From positions 744,001 to 808,000 of the forward strand of contig NZ_CP014699.1 of assembly GCF_001642085.1 (NCBI RefSeq): 64,000 nucleotides of DNA. The letters are read 5' to 3'. Below, piece after piece: positions 47,054 to 55,515 of this stretch; the stretch's first letter is position 1, and every line of letters begins with the position of its first letter. The notes beneath the pieces are model-generated. The model saw nothing but the letters and a program-made list of their open reading frames with translations. It had not been told where the DNA came from and ran no database searches. Source of the DNA: Streptococcus pantholopis (lineage in GTDB: Bacteria; Bacillota; Bacilli; Lactobacillales; Streptococcaceae). A program made the translations under genes and the position numbers.

Positions 47054-47681
47054 AGAGATTCAGGATTATTTTAGTCAAAATAGCAGCACATACCTCACTT
47101 ATGTATGGGAACATTTAAGTTTAAGCCTATTTTCCCTGCTGCTGGTCGTTCTGATAGCAGTTCCGCTTGGTTACTTAGGCTATCGCAATGCAGCGATGAA
47201 ACAGTTTGCGACTGCTTTAACACAGGGCCTGCGCGTGATTCCTAGTTTGGGTGTTCTGTTTATTTTGATTCCTTTTATTGGTGTCGGAAGGCTCCCTGCT
47301 TTAATTGCTTTGGTTATATTAGGCATTCCTCCTGTTTTGCTTAATACGATTGTCGGTTTTTCAGAAGTCCCCGCTATCCTCTTGGAGACTGGGATAGGTC
47401 TTGGGATGACAGAGCGTCAGCTCTTGAGAAAGGTGAGCTTCCCTTTGGCGCTTCCTCATATTTTAAACGGCATTAAACTGGCTTTGGTCGAGATTATTGC
47501 CAGTGCTACCTTAGCAACCTATATCGGAGCAGGAGGCCTTGGGACACTCATCTTCACCGGCCTTGGTCTGTACCGTTTTGATCTTTTGATTATTGGCGGC
47601 GGATCAGTCGCCTTGCTGTCTTTTATCAGTATGCTTGTTTTTGATTTATCTATTAAAGGAGTAGAACACTATGAAAAATAG
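47046..47681 (+). CDS. Glycine betaine/choline-type ABC transporter permease 1
   Basis: 211 residues, five or six membrane helices of the OpuBB/ProW family, with the EAA-like loop ETGIGLGMTERQLLRKVSFP that docks the ATPase. The start is ATG 47046 behind AGGTGG, overlapping the regulator stop by 8 bp. Works with the binding protein, ATPase and second permease that follow. The substrate is probably a quaternary amine osmoprotectant. Confidence 0.9.
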   Translation: MIKEIQDYFSQNSSTYLTYVWEHLSLSLFSLLLVVLIAVPLGYLGYRNAAMKQFATALTQGLRVIPSLGVLFILIPFIGVGRLPALIALVILGIPPVLLNTIVGFSEVPAILLETGIGLGMTERQLLRKVSFPLALPHILNGIKLALVEIIASATLATYIGAGGLGTLIFTGLGLYRFDLLIIGGGSVALLSFISMLVFDLSIKGVEHYEK

Positions 47682-48576
47682 GAAACTTATTTTAGGGCTT
47701 GTATTAGCAGGGATTGTCCTTGCTGGCGGGATTTTCTTCTTTGCAGCAGGCAGGAATCGGTCTGATTCGGAAGGGACGATACGTGTCGGTTCAAAAGATT
47801 TTACCGAAAACCTGCTTGTTTCGGAAATTTATGCTCTTGCTTTAGAAGATGCAGGCTATGACGTAGAAAGAGTGGCCAATATTTCCAGCTCTCTGATTCA
47901 CGATTCTTTGGTTAATGATGAGATTGATTTATATCCTGAATACACCGGAACCGGTCTGCTTACTATTTTGAGCGAAGAGATGCAGACTGATCCGCAGAAA
48001 GTCTATGATACTGTAAAGAAAGAATATGCCGACCAGTTTAATCTAACTTGGCTGGATTATGCTCAGGCTAACGATAGCCAAGGTTTGGTTATCCGAACAG
48101 CAGTGGCTAAGGAACTGGGGATTGCAACGATTTCTGACCTGCAAAAACATGCTCCGGAGCTGCGTTTTGCCTCTCAAGGTGAATTCGATCAGCGTGATGA
48201 CGGGCTTCCGGGGCTGAAAAAAACTTACGGAGACTTTAATTGGAAGTCATCAAATGTTTACGACAACAGCCTGAAATATTCCATTTTAGAAAGCGATGAA
48301 GCTGATGTTACTCCGGCTTACACAACTGAAGGCCAGTTAGTTAATACTGACCAGTTTACGCTTTTAGAAGATGATAAACAGTTCTGGCCGCCTTATAATT
48401 TGGCTCCTGTTGTCCGTGACAATATTCTTGAAGAAAATTCAGATATTGAAACTATATTAAATAAAATCTCTGCTTCTCTTGATACAGAAACAGTGACTGA
48501 GCTGAATGCTCAGGTTGATGTTGAAGGCAAAGAATACACAGATGTTGCAAAAGAATACTATGACAGTCTCAAGTAA
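47671..48576 (+). CDS. Glycine betaine/choline-type substrate-binding protein, membrane-anchored
   Basis: 301 residues of the OpuBC/OpuCC family (VGSKDFTENLLVSEIYALAL and DLYPEYTGTGL are typical). The N-terminus is a single hydrophobic helix (LILGLVLAGIVLAGGIFFF) without the usual lipobox cysteine, so the protein should be tethered by an uncleaved helix or released by ordinary cleavage rather than lipidated. It overlaps the first permease gene by 11 bp. Confidence 0.9.
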   Translation: MKNRKLILGLVLAGIVLAGGIFFFAAGRNRSDSEGTIRVGSKDFTENLLVSEIYALALEDAGYDVERVANISSSLIHDSLVNDEIDLYPEYTGTGLLTILSEEMQTDPQKVYDTVKKEYADQFNLTWLDYAQANDSQGLVIRTAVAKELGIATISDLQKHAPELRFASQGEFDQRDDGLPGLKKTYGDFNWKSSNVYDNSLKYSILESDEADVTPAYTTEGQLVNTDQFTLLEDDKQFWPPYNLAPVVRDNILEENSDIETILNKISASLDTETVTELNAQVDVEGKEYTDVAKEYYDSLK

Positions 48577-48587
48577 AAAGGAACATT

Positions 48588-49361
48588 ATGACAGAAAAAA
48601 CGATTATTGAATTTAAAGAGGTCAGTAAGATTTATAATGGCAAACCGGCTGTTGACAGCATCAACTTAAACATTCAAGAAGGGGAATTCATTACTATTTT
48701 GGGGACGTCTGGCTCTGGGAAAACAACCACTCTAAAAATGATTAATCGTCTGCTTGAGCCCAGCAGCGGTCAGATTTTCTTTGAAGGTAAGGAGCTGTCC
48801 TCTTTGGACGCTGTAGCTCTGCGCCGTTCTATCGGCTATGTGGTGCAGCAGATTGGACTGTTCCCGCATATGACAGTATTTGATAATATTGCCACTGTTC
48901 CAAAGTTGTTAGGTTGGAGTAAGGAGCAGATCACTCAAACTGTGCGGTCGCACTTAGATTTGGTGCAGCTGCCGTTTGATGAATACAGCAAGCGATATCC
49001 CAGTGAATTATCCGGCGGTCAGCAGCAGCGAATAGGTGTAGCAAGAGCTTTAGCAGCTGATCCTGATTTGATGCTTTTTGATGAACCTTTTGGTGCGATA
49101 GATGCTATTACTCGAAGTGATTTACAGGATGAACTGCTGCGAATCCATAAAAAACTGCAGGATAAAACCTTTATTTTTATCACCCATGATATTTACGAAG
49201 CTTTCAAGCTGGGGACACGCGTTGTCATAATGGATGAAGGAAAGATCTGTCAGTTTGATAAACCGGAGAGAATCATCCAAAAACCGCAGACGGCTTTTGT
49301 AGAGAAATTAATTGCAACGGCCAAAGTGCAAGGAAAAATGTGGGAGGAGAGCCATGATTGA
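48588..49361 (+). CDS. Glycine betaine/choline-type ABC transporter ATPase
   Basis: 257 residues. Walker A GTSGSGKTT, Q-loop YVVQQIGLFPHMT (the double Gln is typical of OpuA/ProV), signature LSGGQQQR and Walker B LMLFDEPFGAID. It lacks the C-terminal CBS domains found in many ProV/OpuCA proteins, so ionic-strength sensing by CBS is not expected. Overlaps the second permease by 8 bp. Confidence 0.92.
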   Translation: MTEKTIIEFKEVSKIYNGKPAVDSINLNIQEGEFITILGTSGSGKTTTLKMINRLLEPSSGQIFFEGKELSSLDAVALRRSIGYVVQQIGLFPHMTVFDNIATVPKLLGWSKEQITQTVRSHLDLVQLPFDEYSKRYPSELSGGQQQRIGVARALAADPDLMLFDEPFGAIDAITRSDLQDELLRIHKKLQDKTFIFITHDIYEAFKLGTRVVIMDEGKICQFDKPERIIQKPQTAFVEKLIATAKVQGKMWEESHD

Positions 49362-49995
49362 TTATTTTCAGACTTCTTCGGAAGTTTTGATGTTAAGGCT
49401 GCTGGAACACATTGAGATAACAGCTTCTGCCTTATTTTTCGCCCTCCTTCTGGCCGCTTCCGTAACTGTCTTGCTTCGCTTTTACCCTCAGCTTCAAAAC
49501 TTTTCTGTCTATGTTCTTTCCCTGCTTTATGCTGTTCCCAGTTTTGCACTGTTTGCTCTCTTGATTCCCTGGACTGGTTTGGGCAGAACGACAGCCATAG
49601 TTGTTTTGGTGATTTATGCACAGTATACCTTGGTAAGAACCTTTTTGGCGGGTTTGCTTTCCGTAGATGACAGTATTATTGAAGCAGCACTGGGTATGGG
49701 GATGACCGATTGGCAGGTTTTTTACAAGATTCAGCTTCCCTTGGCCAAAGCGTCTGTTTTTGCCGGAATTCGACTGGCCGCAACATCGATTATTGCTATG
49801 GCCACGATTGCTGCCACTATCAATGCTGGCGGCTTAGGCACTATTTTGTTTGATGGCTTGCGCACCAGAAGTTTTCCTAAATTACTGTGGGGGATACTGC
49901 TGACCGTGGCCTTCAGCTTATTGACCAATCTTGTTTTATATTTAATTGAAGAACTTTTGCAAAAAAATACAGTCAGTCAGCCGGCGCCTAAATAA
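49354..49995 (+). CDS. Glycine betaine/choline-type ABC transporter permease 2
   Basis: 213 residues, the OpuBD-like second permease, with docking loop EAALGMGMTDWQVFYKIQLP and conserved AATINAGGLGTILFDGL. The start ATG 49354 has GGGAGGAG. Last gene of the transporter operon. Its end is built into the terminator hairpin. Confidence 0.9.
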   Translation: MIDYFQTSSEVLMLRLLEHIEITASALFFALLLAASVTVLLRFYPQLQNFSVYVLSLLYAVPSFALFALLIPWTGLGRTTAIVVLVIYAQYTLVRTFLAGLLSVDDSIIEAALGMGMTDWQVFYKIQLPLAKASVFAGIRLAATSIIAMATIAATINAGGLGTILFDGLRTRSFPKLLWGILLTVAFSLLTNLVLYLIEELLQKNTVSQPAPK

Positions 49996-50010
49996 AGGCA
50001 GCCGGCTTTT
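49979..50010 (+). terminator. Terminator of the transporter operon
   Basis: GCCGGC...GCCGGC with inner GCCT/AGGC pairing, then TTTT. The stem includes the last codons of permease 2. Confidence 0.75.
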
Positions 50011-50078
50011 AGGTTTCTTAAAGAATTTTTGGTATGATAATAGTATAATAGTTGGTGACCAATTATAAAGGAATGCTT

Positions 50079-50699
50079 ATGAAAAATTCAGTTTACGGCA
50101 AATATGAAGTTTACCTGCCTCTTATATTAGAGGAGTTCAGCCAGCAGCTTGAGGATAAAAATAAGGAAATGCAGCAAAAAACTGGGCACAAACTTTTTGA
50201 ACATTTTACTGCTCGGGTCAAATCAGCGGCAAGTATGGAAGAAAAGTGTGCTCGGAAACAGCTCCCGGTAACGGCAGAAGGTGCTTTAAAGGTTATTCAC
50301 GACAGTATCGGTTTACGCTTTGTCTGCGGATTTGTGGACGATATCTATAAATTAGCAGAGCTTATCCGCGGTTTGGACGGCTGTCATATTATCCTTGAAA
50401 AAGACTATATTCAGCATGCAAAACCTAACGGTTACCGTTCTTATCATATCATTGCTGAAGTCGAGACGCCTTATGAAGATTGCTTGGGCAATAAACCGGG
50501 CTCCTATTTTATTGAAATTCAGCTTCGGACTTTGGCGATGGATTCTTGGGCCAGCTTAGAGCATCAAATGAAATATAAACGAGATATCAAAGATCCTAAG
50601 CGGATTGTACGAGAGCTTAAGCGCTGTGCTGATGAGCTGGCTTCTTGCGATTTAACCATGCAGACCATTCGCGACCTTATTCAGGAAAGTCAGACTTAG
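50079..50699 (+). CDS. relP: Small alarmone synthetase (RelP-like)
   Basis: 206 residues, a single RelA/SpoT-type synthetase domain without hydrolase or regulatory domains. DSIGLRFVC carries a metal-ligand Asp, PNGYRSYHI contacts GTP, and EIQLRTLAMDSWASLEHQ contains the catalytic Glu. Such enzymes make (p)ppGpp from GTP/GDP and ATP. Identity as RelP rather than RelQ is inferred from the two-component genes downstream. The start is ATG 50079 behind AAAGGA; two upstream ATGs are less well placed. Confidence 0.9.
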   Translation: MKNSVYGKYEVYLPLILEEFSQQLEDKNKEMQQKTGHKLFEHFTARVKSAASMEEKCARKQLPVTAEGALKVIHDSIGLRFVCGFVDDIYKLAELIRGLDGCHIILEKDYIQHAKPNGYRSYHIIAEVETPYEDCLGNKPGSYFIEIQLRTLAMDSWASLEHQMKYKRDIKDPKRIVRELKRCADELASCDLTMQTIRDLIQESQT

Positions 50700-50904
50700 C
50701 TGTCTCTGGGAAGCTGCTGCTAACAAAGATGAAAAGTGCATTGCAGCTGTGACTATAGTTCTTTGTCCTAGGTAAATGATGGATAATTTGTGTGGATCTG
50801 AAAATTTTGTTTACTGATTATAAGCAGTTTTATTGTAATTATAGACAGATAAGTGATTGATTTGCAGTACTGTTTCAGATGCTGCATGAGTGAGAGAGGC
50901 CGGT
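50700..50904. other. Intergenic region between relP and relR
   Basis: About 205 bp, AT-rich, with no strong hairpin-plus-T terminator and no convincing promoter by eye. relR may have a weak or activator-dependent promoter here, or be read through from relP. Confidence 0.4.
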
Positions 50905-51576
50905 ATGAAAATTTTAGTTGCAGAAGACGAAGTCCAAATTGCTCGTGTTTTAACAGCTGCGCTTAAGCGCGAAGGGTATGCAGTAGACACTGTTGCTAAC
51001 GGACAAGAAGCCGTTGACCAGGCAGCAAAGAACGCTTATGATGTTATGGTATTGGATATTATGATGCCTGTTAAAACAGGGATTGAAGCTGTTAAGGAAA
51101 TCAGGCAGTCGGGCAATCGTTCCTATGTTATTATGCTGACAGCTATGGCGGAAATTGATGACCGGGTAAACGGATTGGATGCGGGAGCTGATGACTACCT
51201 GACCAAACCCTTCTCTTTAAAAGAACTGCTGGCGCGTGTGCGTTCGCTGGGACGCAGGGTGGATACAGATTTGGGTATTGTAAGCTTAGGCCATACGGCA
51301 CTGAACGTAGAAGAACATGAATTAAGCAGCAAAAATACTATCCGGCTGGCTGGAAAAGAAGCAAAAATGCTGGCCTATTTTATGCTTAATGCCGGCAAGC
51401 GTCTGTCCACTCAGCAGCTGTTCAGCCATGTTTGGCCGAAAGATGAGGTCAGTGGGGTTGACAGCGGCTATGTTTATATTTATATCTCTTATCTTCGGCA
51501 GAAACTGCAGGCTGTCGGTGCTGATCTTGCTATCGTTGCTCATAAAGGCGGTGTCTTTGAATTAGTAGAAATGTAG
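50905..51576 (+). CDS. relR: OmpR-family response regulator (RelR-like)
   Basis: 223 residues. The receiver domain has VAEDE, phospho-acceptor Asp in VMVLDIMMP and the conserved Lys in LTKPFS; an OmpR-type winged helix follows (GYVYIYISYLRQKLQ, HKGGVFELVE). ATG at 50905 follows GAGAGG. It is paired with the kinase gene 10 bp downstream; with relP it resembles relPRS of S. mutans, which controls (p)ppGpp production under oxidative or competence signals. Confidence 0.9.
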   Translation: MKILVAEDEVQIARVLTAALKREGYAVDTVANGQEAVDQAAKNAYDVMVLDIMMPVKTGIEAVKEIRQSGNRSYVIMLTAMAEIDDRVNGLDAGADDYLTKPFSLKELLARVRSLGRRVDTDLGIVSLGHTALNVEEHELSSKNTIRLAGKEAKMLAYFMLNAGKRLSTQQLFSHVWPKDEVSGVDSGYVYIYISYLRQKLQAVGADLAIVAHKGGVFELVEM

Positions 51577-51586
51577 GTGGTTGAGG

Positions 51587-52816
51587 ATGTTTCGCAAACT
51601 GCGTTTTCGCTTTATCGGAATTGCTTCACTAGCGGTTTTATTTCTTATCTTTTCGATTGTTACTGTTATTAACTCAGCCAGATACCTGCAAACTAAGAAC
51701 CAAATAAATAAGGTGCTGCGGGTCTTATCTGAAAATGACGGCTCTTTTCCGAATGTTTCTCAAACGGCAGAAAAATTAGGCGAAAATATGGTGTCTCTGG
51801 ACACAATCTCCCAGTACCGCTATTTTAGTGCTGTCATCAGCGACGATGACCTGCTTTCTATAGATACAGAAAACATCTCTGATTTAAGCGATGCTCAAGC
51901 TGAAAATTATGCCATTTCTATCAGCCAGTCAAAGGACAATCATGGCGACTTTGACTATCAGGGGCATACTTATTCTTATATGCTGACAAAGCGGAAGGAC
52001 GGCCGGCACTTGCTGGTTGTTCTTGATTCAACTAATCAGTTCTCTGATAACAGAACGCTTATTCGGCTTTCAGTTTGGATGGGTACTGCCAGCTTCCTTT
52101 TCTTCGTTATTGTTATCACAGTGTTTTCTGGGAAAGCTATTCGGCCTTTTGTCGACAATTATGAAAAACAGCGTCGCTTTATCACCAATGCCAGCCACGA
52201 ATTAAAAACCCCCTTAGCCGTGATTGCGGCCAATAATGAGCTTGTTGAGCTGATGCATGGTGAGTCAGAATGGACACAAAATACTTCGGAACAAGTTCAG
52301 CGGCTGACAGGACTGCTTGATGGTCTTGTCAGTCTGGCACGCCTAGAGGAACAGGAGGAAGCCGTTCTGACGAATGTGAATTTCTCTGCCGTAACTGAGG
52401 CAGCTGCTAACGATTTTAAGGGTCCGATAATCAAAGACGGAAAACATTTCGAATGGGATATTCAGCCCGGTGTTTTTGTTAAAGCAGAAGAAAAATCACT
52501 ATTTGAACTAGTGACTCTTTTAGTCGATAATGCAAACAAATATTGTGATGAGGGGGGAACTGTTTCAGTCAGGCTAAAAAAAGGCAGCCGCTTAGCTAAG
52601 GGCCGCTTGGAAATATCAAACACCTATGCAAAAGGCAAGAATACAGATTACAGTAAATTTTTTGAGCGCTTCTATCGTGATGACGAATCTCACAGCAGCC
52701 AAAAATCTGGCTATGGAATCGGCTTATCCATGGCAGAAAGCTTGGTGAAACTATTTCGCGGAACAATCTCTGTCAGCTATAAAGCTGACACCATCACCTT
52801 TACAGTGTCTTTATAA
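51587..52816 (+). CDS. relS: Sensor histidine kinase (RelS-like)
   Basis: 409 residues. Two membrane helices (about 10-30 and 163-188) flank an extracytoplasmic sensor domain of about 130 residues. The H-box is NASHELKTPLAV, the N-box LVDNANKYCDEG and the G-box SGYGIGLSMAESL. No HAMP domain is obvious between the second helix and the H-box. Start ATG 51587 behind AGGTGG. Followed by a terminator shared with the convergent LysR gene. Confidence 0.9.
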   Translation: MFRKLRFRFIGIASLAVLFLIFSIVTVINSARYLQTKNQINKVLRVLSENDGSFPNVSQTAEKLGENMVSLDTISQYRYFSAVISDDDLLSIDTENISDLSDAQAENYAISISQSKDNHGDFDYQGHTYSYMLTKRKDGRHLLVVLDSTNQFSDNRTLIRLSVWMGTASFLFFVIVITVFSGKAIRPFVDNYEKQRRFITNASHELKTPLAVIAANNELVELMHGESEWTQNTSEQVQRLTGLLDGLVSLARLEEQEEAVLTNVNFSAVTEAAANDFKGPIIKDGKHFEWDIQPGVFVKAEEKSLFELVTLLVDNANKYCDEGGTVSVRLKKGSRLAKGRLEISNTYAKGKNTDYSKFFERFYRDDESHSSQKSGYGIGLSMAESLVKLFRGTISVSYKADTITFTVSL

Positions 52817-52845
52817 TGGTGAGCAGGAATAAAAAATATTATAAG

Positions 52846-52889
52846 ACTGGTAAAGTGCCCTTGTACTCGGCTCTTTATCAGTTTTTTTA
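52846..52889. terminator. Terminator between relS and the LysR gene
   Basis: ACTGGTAAAG against CTTTATCAGT, then TTTTTTT. Confidence 0.7.
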
Positions 52890-52951
52890 GGTCTGATTTT
52901 CATAGCGGACAGTCTTTTGCACTGTTAGCTGTGTACTGCAGCTATTAGAAG

Positions 52952-53857
52952 TTATTGTGTTTGAGCCTTGTCTGTCAGACTTCTTTTGATTTCATTGATA
53001 AAAGCCAGACTGATTTCTGAAACTTTTTTATTTTTATTGATAATATAGCCCAAGGTATGAAGAGGGCTGTCTTTTAAGGGAATCAGAACAATCTGTTCTT
53101 TGATAAAGCTGTTGACTATACCCAGTCCTGACGCATAAGCATCGGATGCGCACAGCAAATTCATAACTGTGCCTCGGTCACTGCTGTAGATAATATTTTG
53201 TTTTTGAGCGACCGCAAGGGCATCCTCGTCAAAATTAAGACCGGCCTTATCTTGATGAAAACGGATTTGCGGGTAAGCATTCAGTTCATCTTCAGCAATT
53301 ACAGCATGTTGGGCTAAAGGATGGCCTTTTCTCAGAAAAATACGAGTAGGGAAATCCCCCAGAGGCGTAAATTCCAAATTTTGATGCAGAAAAGCATGCT
53401 CTAAGATGTGCCTGTTGTCGTCATCAAGGAAAATAATTCCCAAATCAGCCGCAAAATCAGCGACACTTTCCAGAATCTTTTTGCTGCTTGTTTCAATAAG
53501 CTGAAATTCTTGGTAGCTTTCAGCGAACTGTTCTGAAATATGGGCCAGAGGGAGAGAAAGAAAATCATAATGGTGAGAAACAACCGTAAAACTCTTTTTA
53601 TATTGACTGTGATAACGCTCTTCCAGTAAACTCAGCTCACCGATAATCCGTTTAGCATATTTAAGGAAATCCTGTCCGGCTTCTGTAAGACGTGTTCCGG
53701 TATTCGACCGCACAAAAAGCTGAACTCCTAATTCATTTTCTAAATCTTTGATTGAACTTGAAAGGTTCGGCTGAGAGACAAAAAGCTCTTTAGCTGCTTG
53801 ACTGAAAGAGCCTGTTCTTGCGATAGCTTCAACATAATGGCATTGCTGAAAATTCAT
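52952..53857 (-). CDS. LysR-type transcriptional regulator (candidate regulator of the sulfur-amino-acid importer)
   Basis: 301 residues. N-terminal winged helix (ARTGSFSQAAKELFVSQPNLS), linker helix, and a C-terminal effector domain. Divergent from the uroporphyrinogen-decarboxylase-like gene with about 210 bp between starts, the usual layout for a LysR regulator and its target. Three related LysR proteins (MetR, CysR, HomR) govern sulfur amino acid supply in S. mutans, and HomR activates tcyDEFGH. Whether this is HomR is not established here. Confidence 0.88.
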   Translation of the reverse strand: MNFQQCHYVEAIARTGSFSQAAKELFVSQPNLSSSIKDLENELGVQLFVRSNTGTRLTEAGQDFLKYAKRIIGELSLLEERYHSQYKKSFTVVSHHYDFLSLPLAHISEQFAESYQEFQLIETSSKKILESVADFAADLGIIFLDDDNRHILEHAFLHQNLEFTPLGDFPTRIFLRKGHPLAQHAVIAEDELNAYPQIRFHQDKAGLNFDEDALAVAQKQNIIYSSDRGTVMNLLCASDAYASGLGIVNSFIKEQIVLIPLKDSPLHTLGYIINKNKKVSEISLAFINEIKRSLTDKAQTQ

Positions 53858-53974
53858 AAAGTCTTCACCTCTTTAATTGCTGGCAAATAAAAGTGTAATG
53901 TCATTATAACAGAATAACACTGCAAAAATAAACGCCGGACCGATACAAAAAAACTATTAATCTATAACTTTTGT

Positions 53975-53990
53975 TTATGGCAGACCATAA
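53975..53990. promoter_or_regulatory. Candidate LysR operator
   Basis: A perfect inverted repeat, TTATGG-CAGA-CCATAA, lies in the divergent region about 90 bp before the importer start. The nearby -10-like TTATAC has no good -35, fitting an activator-dependent promoter. Confidence 0.45.
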
Positions 53991-54032
53991 GAAATAAAGA
54001 TTATACAAGAGGATAGAAAAGGTGATAAGATA

Positions 54033-54077
54033 ATGGCAAGCTTACTGGAAATGGGGAGAAAAGATTATGACAAATAA
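54033..54077 (+). CDS. Short upstream ORF overlapping the start of the next gene
   Basis: A 14-codon frame, product MASLLEMGRKDYDK, with AAGGTG 8 bp before its ATG. It ends 11 bp inside the next gene in a different frame. It could be a leader peptide or a translational coupling device. It has no Cys or Met run that would make an obvious amino-acid sensor. Confidence 0.3.
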   Translation: MASLLEMGRKDYDK

Positions 54078-55080
54078 AAAAGAATGGGTCCTAAATGCTT
54101 TTTCAGGTCAAACTGCTGAGCAAGTCCCTGTCGGTTTTTGGCATCATTTTACAACCGAAACGGAGTGGACAGAAGGTTTAAATAACCCAGAAATTTATCA
54201 GAAAAATTTAGCAGGCCACCGTCAGTTCCTAGCAGATGTTCAACCGGATTTTATTAAGTTAATGAGCGATGGTTTCTTTGATTATCCTAATGAAGCTTTT
54301 AAGGCAGGACTAAAAGATTTTAAAGACTTGAAAGAAATAAAACCGCTGCCTACTAACCATCCTTGGTTCAGTCAGCAGGTTCAGCTGATAAAGGAGATTA
54401 AAGCGAGTTTCTCTGAGGATATTGTAACACTCTATAATATTTTTGCACCGGCTACACATCTTAAATGGAAATTGGCAAAACATGTCAGTCAGGGAGACAG
54501 TCTTTTTGCCGATTTTCTCGAAGAAGCTCCTGATGTCCTCAAGCTGGTTCTTGATGTTATAGCTCAGGATTTGGCTAAATTAGTGACAAAGGTTATTAAA
54601 GAGGCAGAAGCAGACGGTATATACCTCAGTGTTCAAAATATTCAGGACAAGCGGGTTAGTCCTAATGATTATATAGAACTTGTGAAACCCAGTGAATATC
54701 AAGTTTTAGAAGTTGCCAATCAGGCTGGCGGGGTCAATATTTTACATATTTGCGGCTATGAAGGAGCGACTAATGATTTAGAAATTTATCGGGATTATCC
54801 AGCTCAAGTCTTCAATTGGGCGGTCACTTCTGAAAATATCAGTTTATCTGAAGGGCGCCGGCTCTTTGGTGGTAAAACAGTGCTCGGCGGTTTTAATAAT
54901 ACAAAAGAAGGTTTACTTTATAACGGCAGCAAAGAGGAGATTCAGGCTGCTGTAAAAGATCTTTTAAATCAAGCAGGCCGTCAGGGGACTCTTATTGGTG
55001 CTGATTGTACAGTTCCCAGCGATATTGACTCCAAGCGTATTTGGTGGGTCAAGGAGGCTGCAAAAGCAGAACTGAATTAA
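54067..55080 (+). CDS. tcyD: Uroporphyrinogen decarboxylase-like protein (TcyD-like)
   Basis: 337 residues, a TIM-barrel of the URO-D/methyltransferase family (VPVGFWHHF, LKWKLAKHVSQGDS, ICGYEGATNDL, LGGFNNTKEG). Streptococci here have no haem pathway visible, and the family includes zinc-dependent thiol methyltransferases, so a role in sulfur-compound metabolism is more likely than decarboxylation of uroporphyrinogen. Start ATG 54067 behind GGGGAG. First gene of the importer operon. The stop is immediately followed by array 6. Confidence 0.82.
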   Translation: MTNKKEWVLNAFSGQTAEQVPVGFWHHFTTETEWTEGLNNPEIYQKNLAGHRQFLADVQPDFIKLMSDGFFDYPNEAFKAGLKDFKDLKEIKPLPTNHPWFSQQVQLIKEIKASFSEDIVTLYNIFAPATHLKWKLAKHVSQGDSLFADFLEEAPDVLKLVLDVIAQDLAKLVTKVIKEAEADGIYLSVQNIQDKRVSPNDYIELVKPSEYQVLEVANQAGGVNILHICGYEGATNDLEIYRDYPAQVFNWAVTSENISLSEGRRLFGGKTVLGGFNNTKEGLLYNGSKEEIQAAVKDLLNQAGRQGTLIGADCTVPSDIDSKRIWWVKEAAKAELN

Positions 55081-55082
55081 AC

Positions 55083-55500
55083 GCGGCCTAAGAGCTGTGC
55101 AGTGAAATCATCCGGTGGATGATTTCAGCCCGAACCCAGAAAAGGGAGAGTGAGGGGGCTGGAAGTCTGTATCGTTACCTAGTTACCGCCAGCCGTAAAC
55201 GTCTGAAAGCTTTGTCGCCTTAACAGTCGACCGCACCTTTCTAGTCGTTCTGGCAGGGGTGCGCAGACGAAATCAAAGATTTCTGGCTTACCGCCTATTT
55301 TCCTTTTGCGTTTTTGACGGCCTTTGTATCTTGGTGTAATTGAACACGGGCTAAGCTCTTTGCAAAAAAGAGACGCAGTGAAGCGTAAGCTGACATACGA
55401 ATGTGGCTGCTCTGTGAGTATAGCCCTCCCTAGAGTCTTTAGTGACTCGGCGGTCAGTCTCCTATTTTTGCTGTGAGCTTAAACGCCCTTTGTATCTTGT
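55083..55500 (+). repeat. Structured leader array 6, between tcyD and tcyE
   Basis: It begins within 5 bp of the tcyD stop. Unit 1 (55085-55322, outer box GGCC/GGCC) contains a perfect 10-bp hairpin, GAAATCATCC-GGT-GGATGATTTC (55104-55126), and one 105-bp-type module (CGTCTG at 55200). Its inner arms are of different types (AGAGC with GCGTT), as if recombined. Unit 2 (55348-55488) is fully matched: GGGC/GCCC, AGCTC/GAGCT, GCAAAAA/TTTTTGC, with the ATAC/GTAT apical domain. The last linker leads to GAGGAGT and the tcyE start. Confidence 0.9.
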
Positions 55501-55515
55501 GTAGAGGAGTAGCAG

